Assembly (NCBI RefSeq): GCF_035961655.1
Contig: NZ_CP108393.1
Location: forward strand, 8,002,948 to 8,066,947
Source: Streptomyces sp. NBC_01317
GTDB taxonomy: Bacteria > Actinomycetota > Actinomycetes > Streptomycetales > Streptomycetaceae
Direction: 5' to 3'
DNA: 64,000 bases
The position numbers and the translations under genes are program-made. Every line of letters starts with the position of its first letter. The first letter of the stretch is position 1. Of this stretch, positions 60,661-64,000 are shown in pieces. A model generated the notes under the pieces. The model saw only the letters and a program-made list of their open reading frames with translations, did no database searches and was not told the DNA's origin.

Positions 60661-63180
60661 TCATGTCCAGCGCATGCCGATCTTGGAGAGTTGCTCTGCC
60701 CGCTCCGGCGTCAGCGTGGCGGCCCGGCTCCGCTGGTTGCTGATCCAGGAGCCGAGCCGGAGCTCCCGCTCCTCCTGCCCCTCGCCGGCGACGGTCCGTT
60801 CGACGTGCTTGCGGGGGACGTGGAGGTGCCCTTCGCGCGCGTGGTACTGCTTGGCGGCCTGGTAGTGCGCTGCCCATTTGTCGGCCTGCGTGCGGCGCGG
60901 CTTCGGCTTCTCCTCCTCGGCTGCGGGTTCGATGCCGAGGACCTGTTCGCACATCCACTGTTGTACGGCCGTGAGGTGGTCCCACCCGAGCCGTACGGAG
61001 GTCACCCACCGCCCGAGGTCCTCACCCTGGCGTACGGTCTCGCCCACTCTGGTGGGCAGCGCTCCACCGGCGTCCAGGTGCATGCGGACGAGGCGGAAGC
61101 ACCTCTGCCATGCTACCGGCCAGCCGGGGCACCAGGAGGCGTCGATCTCTTCCAGCTGCTCGCGCCGTTCGGCGGTCATGGCGCCGGCCGACGATTCCAC
61201 CGGCAGGCCTTCGGCGCGCCGCCGTTCGTTCTCGTCAGCCTTCCGGGCGGCGGCCCGCGCGTTCTTCAACCAGATGCCGACCGCCGCGCCCTGGTAGGTG
61301 GCGTCCAGCGGCGCCAGAAGATGCCCTGCCTCGGCGGCCCACCCCTGAGCGGCGGCCAGGCCCTCTTCCCAGGCGACGTCGAAGTGGGACCAGATCATGC
61401 CCAGTTTCTCCAGCTGGGTGACGCGGTCCTCGTCCATCTTGCCGCGGGCGTAGAACCTCCGGGCGTCGGCGATCCACTGGCCCAGCGGGAACTCAGCGAG
61501 CGACGCCGGCCACCCTTCGGCTTCCTCCTCCTGGCCGTTGCCGCCGGGTACCCGGTACGTGAACGGCACCCTCAGGTCGCCGTGCTCTCGCACGTAGATG
61601 ACAGCGGCCTCCACACCGCGCCGCCAGTGCTCGCGTTCCGGGTCGACAACCCGGAGGTTGATGAACGCGGCGAGCACGGCGGGGTCGCGCGGGGTGGAGA
61701 ATTTCAACAACCTCCGGGCCGGCGCCGACGGGCCGGAGGCCTCGTTCCCTTCACCCCGGCCCTCCTGGCCCCGCGCGGCCTTCTGGACAGGCTTGTAGGC
61801 GCTCGGGGCCTGCTGCTCCGCCAGCTGCTCCACGATCCGGGCGTCGTGCGCCCGCAGCGCTTCCAGCAGCTTGGCGAGTCCGCCGTACGCCCGGGAGGTC
61901 AGCATGTTGTCGGCGGTCTCGCCGGGCCCGAGGAGTACGGGCACGACCAGGTTGGCCACTTTGCCCTCTCCGGGCTGCATGCGCAGTGCCCTGCCGACGG
62001 CCTGGACGAGGTCGGGCATGGAGCCGCGGACATCCGCCCAGTACACGGCGTCGCAGTTCTTGGTGTCGACGCCCTCGCCCAACACCTTCACCGAGGACAG
62101 GAAGCCCTTCTCCACGACGATGCCGTCGGTGGCGATCCCGGCGGCGAACTCGCCGAGGACCTGACGGCGGTGGAGCGGCTTGTGGTCGCCGCACAGCCAG
62201 TCCGCCCAGACTGTCTCCGGGTACAGCTCCGGGTCGCCGGCGTGCAGCTGCGAGGCCACGTCGGGGAGGCCGGCCGCGAACGCTTCGGCTTCCCTGACGA
62301 CGTGGTGGAAGACCAGCGTGCGACGGAAGCTCTCCTCGGCCGACGCTTTCACCAGTGCGGTCTGGAGGGCGGCGAGCCGCGCCCCGCGCACCTCTGCCGA
62401 CCGGCCTTCGGCGCCCAGGAGCTGCGCGGCCTGGAGCTGCGTGTCACTGATGTCCACGCACACAACCTGGTACGGCGCACAGATTCCCCGGTCGATGGCC
62501 TCGGAGAGCGTCAGGGTGAAGCAGCGGCTGCCGAACGGCCCGCCGGGGTCGTCGTCCATGCTCGCCACCAGCTCACCGGGTACGCCGGCCTCGTCCTCAT
62601 CTCCGAGCTGCCAGAGCCTGGGCGTGGCCGTCATGTACAGACGACGCAAAGACGGGACTTTCTGGTTGTCGTGCACGACCGCCCACGGCTTCCCGATCCG
62701 CCCCGAGGTCCGGTGCGCCTCGTCGATGACGATGAGGTCCCAGCCGGGAAGGCCGGCGGCGTGCGCGCGCTCCAGCGTGCCGAGCCCGAGGCTGGCGTAC
62801 GTGGCGTACACCGTCACCTTGTCTAGGCCCCGCGTCCACTCCACCAGCTCGTCCACGTCCGTGGTGTTGGGGAACGATGCCTCCTCGCCCCGCAGCGAGG
62901 ACACCCCGATCATCGGCCCCCGGCGGCCGCCCTCACGCCACGCGGCCTCGGTCTGGGCGAGCAGGTCCAGCGAGGGTACGAGCACGAGCACCCGGCCCGC
63001 GCGGAGTTCCTCCGCGCTGCGGGCTGCCACGAGTGTCTTCCCTGACCCGGTCGCCATGATCACCTGTGTGCGCAGGCCCCGGTCAGGAACCCGTGATCTT
63101 GCAGGGATTTCGAGTGCCCTCCGCACTCTGTCGACCGCTTCACGCTGATGAGACCTCAGCTCTTTGTCCGTCACTCCCAC
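60661..63180 (-). CDS. DEAD/DEAH helicase with helicase-associated (HA) repeats
   Basis: 839 residues, GTG 63180 with GAAGGAA upstream. SF2 helicase core: Q-like start LRSHQREAVDRVRRAL, motif I VIMATGSGKTLVAARSAEEL, motif Ia LVLVPSLDLLAQTE, motif II VIDEAHRTSG, motif III YMTATPRLW, motif VI QAVGRALRM. The C-terminal third has repeated HA-type units (FPLGQWIADARRFYARGKMD, AAVGIWLKNARAAARKADEN, REGHLHVPRKHVERTV, LGSWISNQRSRAATLTPERA). Proteins of this layout are frequent close to Streptomyces chromosome ends. A role in terminal replication or recombination is inferred from location. Confidence 0.88.
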   Translation of the reverse strand: MGVTDKELRSHQREAVDRVRRALEIPARSRVPDRGLRTQVIMATGSGKTLVAARSAEELRAGRVLVLVPSLDLLAQTEAAWREGGRRGPMIGVSSLRGEEASFPNTTDVDELVEWTRGLDKVTVYATYASLGLGTLERAHAAGLPGWDLIVIDEAHRTSGRIGKPWAVVHDNQKVPSLRRLYMTATPRLWQLGDEDEAGVPGELVASMDDDPGGPFGSRCFTLTLSEAIDRGICAPYQVVCVDISDTQLQAAQLLGAEGRSAEVRGARLAALQTALVKASAEESFRRTLVFHHVVREAEAFAAGLPDVASQLHAGDPELYPETVWADWLCGDHKPLHRRQVLGEFAAGIATDGIVVEKGFLSSVKVLGEGVDTKNCDAVYWADVRGSMPDLVQAVGRALRMQPGEGKVANLVVPVLLGPGETADNMLTSRAYGGLAKLLEALRAHDARIVEQLAEQQAPSAYKPVQKAARGQEGRGEGNEASGPSAPARRLLKFSTPRDPAVLAAFINLRVVDPEREHWRRGVEAAVIYVREHGDLRVPFTYRVPGGNGQEEEAEGWPASLAEFPLGQWIADARRFYARGKMDEDRVTQLEKLGMIWSHFDVAWEEGLAAAQGWAAEAGHLLAPLDATYQGAAVGIWLKNARAAARKADENERRRAEGLPVESSAGAMTAERREQLEEIDASWCPGWPVAWQRCFRLVRMHLDAGGALPTRVGETVRQGEDLGRWVTSVRLGWDHLTAVQQWMCEQVLGIEPAAEEEKPKPRRTQADKWAAHYQAAKQYHAREGHLHVPRKHVERTVAGEGQEERELRLGSWISNQRSRAATLTPERAEQLSKIGMRWT

Positions 63181-63430
63181 TTCCTTCTAGCAATCACGCT
63201 CACAAGTCACCTCGAACATGCCTGGAGACAAGGGCATTTACGAGCTTAAGGGCCACGCATCGTGCCCGGCGGACCACGTGGGTTGAAGACGAGCGAACGA
63301 GTCCTTTCCCTCATCAGGCGTCCGCCTCTCAGTCCAGAGTCTATCCCAGATAGAGTTTGAAGCAGACGTCTCGCGCGAGCCCCGGGTGCGACACGGTTTC
63401 GAACCTCTTCCCGGGGGCAATCGGCCTGGC

Positions 63431-63691
63431 ATGGAAATTAACGAAGGTGCCGAAGAAGTGATCGCAACCCAGGGGGATGAGCATCATGTCGTCCTCAGCG
63501 CCGACACCAACGGTGATGGAAAGCCCGATGTCTGGATGACAGACACGACTGGCGACGGCAAGGCCGACCTCTACCAGTTCGACACCACCGGTGACGGGAA
63601 GATCGACGTGACGGTGGTGGAAGGAGCCGAGGAGCCCGGCACCGACCGGCTTGTGGTTGAGGGCGATGGTGGCCACCCGCAACAAGTGTGA
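63431..63691 (+). CDS. Small protein with DxNGDGKxD calcium-binding-like repeats
   Basis: 86 residues from ATG 63431; an in-frame GTG at 63386 is possible. It contains three consecutive loops: DTNGDGKPDVWMTD, DTTGDGKADLYQFD and DTTGDGKIDVTVVE, each with the Asp/Asn/Gly spacing of EF-hand or thrombospondin type-3-like calcium sites. No signal peptide is seen. Such small proteins are common in Streptomyces. Function unknown, perhaps calcium-dependent. Confidence 0.65.
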   Translation: MEINEGAEEVIATQGDEHHVVLSADTNGDGKPDVWMTDTTGDGKADLYQFDTTGDGKIDVTVVEGAEEPGTDRLVVEGDGGHPQQV

Positions 63692-63750
63692 ACCCCCACA
63701 CAGCTACGACCAAGCCCCCCACATCTCCTTGCTGCCGGGCCGTCAGGCCC

Positions 63751-64000
63751 GAGGGGTGCGCCACGCTCCGCGTGGCGCACCAGCTGCTCGCAGCGCACTA
63801 GGGGGCTGGAGCGCAGCGGAAGCCTCCGGGCCGGCCTCCCGCTCGGGCCCGCAACGCGGGCCGTTACCTCTGCGGTTGGTCCTGCAGCGAAGCGGAAGGA
63901 CCTGGCGAGCGAGCGGAGCGAGTCGCCTCCGCTCACGCGGAGCGTGAGCGGCCAGGGAGCGCAGCGACCTGGTTCGTTTTCTTCGGGCGCAGCCCGAAGG
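63751..64000. repeat. Palindrome cluster resembling a Streptomyces telomere or subtelomere
   Basis: Several closely spaced perfect hairpins with 3-nt loops: 63755-63781 (12-bp stem GGTGCGCCACGC, loop TCC), 63846-63862 (GGCCCGC, loop AAC), 63929-63951 (CCGCTCACGC, loop GGA), 63981-63999 (CTTCGGGC, loop GCA). Imperfect ones lie between them (63879-63904, 63903-63927, 63952-63972). This arrangement of back-to-back foldbacks with GCA-like loops is typical of actinomycete linear replicon ends. Confidence 0.55.

Noticed and set aside
1..64000. tRNA, rRNA or riboswitch genes
   Set aside because: No tRNA cloverleaf, rRNA segment or known riboswitch core was recognised by eye; a dedicated covariance-model scan was not possible.

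Overview
The window looks like an arm of a linear Streptomyces (or close relative) replicon. GC is very high, there are rare TTA codons in regulators, several SARP-type regulators, many CTAG-targeting insertion sequences, and a right edge full of short perfect palindromes with 3-nt loops next to a helicase of the type found near actinomycete telomeres.

Layout. 0-2.3 kb: a CadD-like transporter, then decayed genes (a frameshifted hypothetical protein, a methyltransferase with an internal deletion, an IS256-type transposase relic). 2.5-3.4 kb: a secreted cutinase/polyester-hydrolase. 3.6-6.6 kb: a large LuxR (LAL) regulator. 6.6-8.7 kb: an IS5-type and an IS630-type element inserted head to tail at one CTAG site. 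9.1-35.2 kb (minus strand): three type I PKS genes. 35.4-57.1 kb: tailoring, regulatory and export genes of the same cluster, interrupted by a second IS5-type element. 57.2-59.7 kb: mostly gene relics. 59.9-63.7 kb: a VOC protein, an HA-domain helicase and a small Ca-binding-repeat protein. 63.7-64.0 kb: palindrome-rich terminal-like DNA.

The PKS genes read KSQ-AT-ACP, KS-AT-DH-KR-ACP, KS-AT-DH-KR-ACP // KS-AT-KR-ACP // KS-AT-DH-KR-ACP-reductase. All AT domains carry malonyl-type motifs. If every domain works, the line makes a C10 chain released reductively as 5-hydroxydeca-2,6,8-trienal. A class III aminotransferase, two acyl-CoA-dehydrogenase-fold flavoenzymes, a flavin reductase, two SnoaL-like proteins, an NmrA-like reductase, a PPOX-fold protein and a type II thioesterase would then give a C10 piperidine/cyclopenta-pyridine alkaloid of the streptazone/streptazolin/abikoviromycin/argimycin type. 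The product class is inferred from domain order; the exact product is unknown.

Regulation appears layered. Three SARPs and the LAL gene all contain TTA codons (bldA dependence). 11-bp-phased direct repeats typical of SARP operators lie before the aminotransferase and the AfsR-like SARP, with a weaker set before the second flavoenzyme. An HxlR regulator and a PPOX gene share a near-identical operator-like sequence. A striking unexplained feature is a tract (about 5.6-11 kb, IS elements excluded) that is extremely G/T-rich on the plus strand in two convergent genes.
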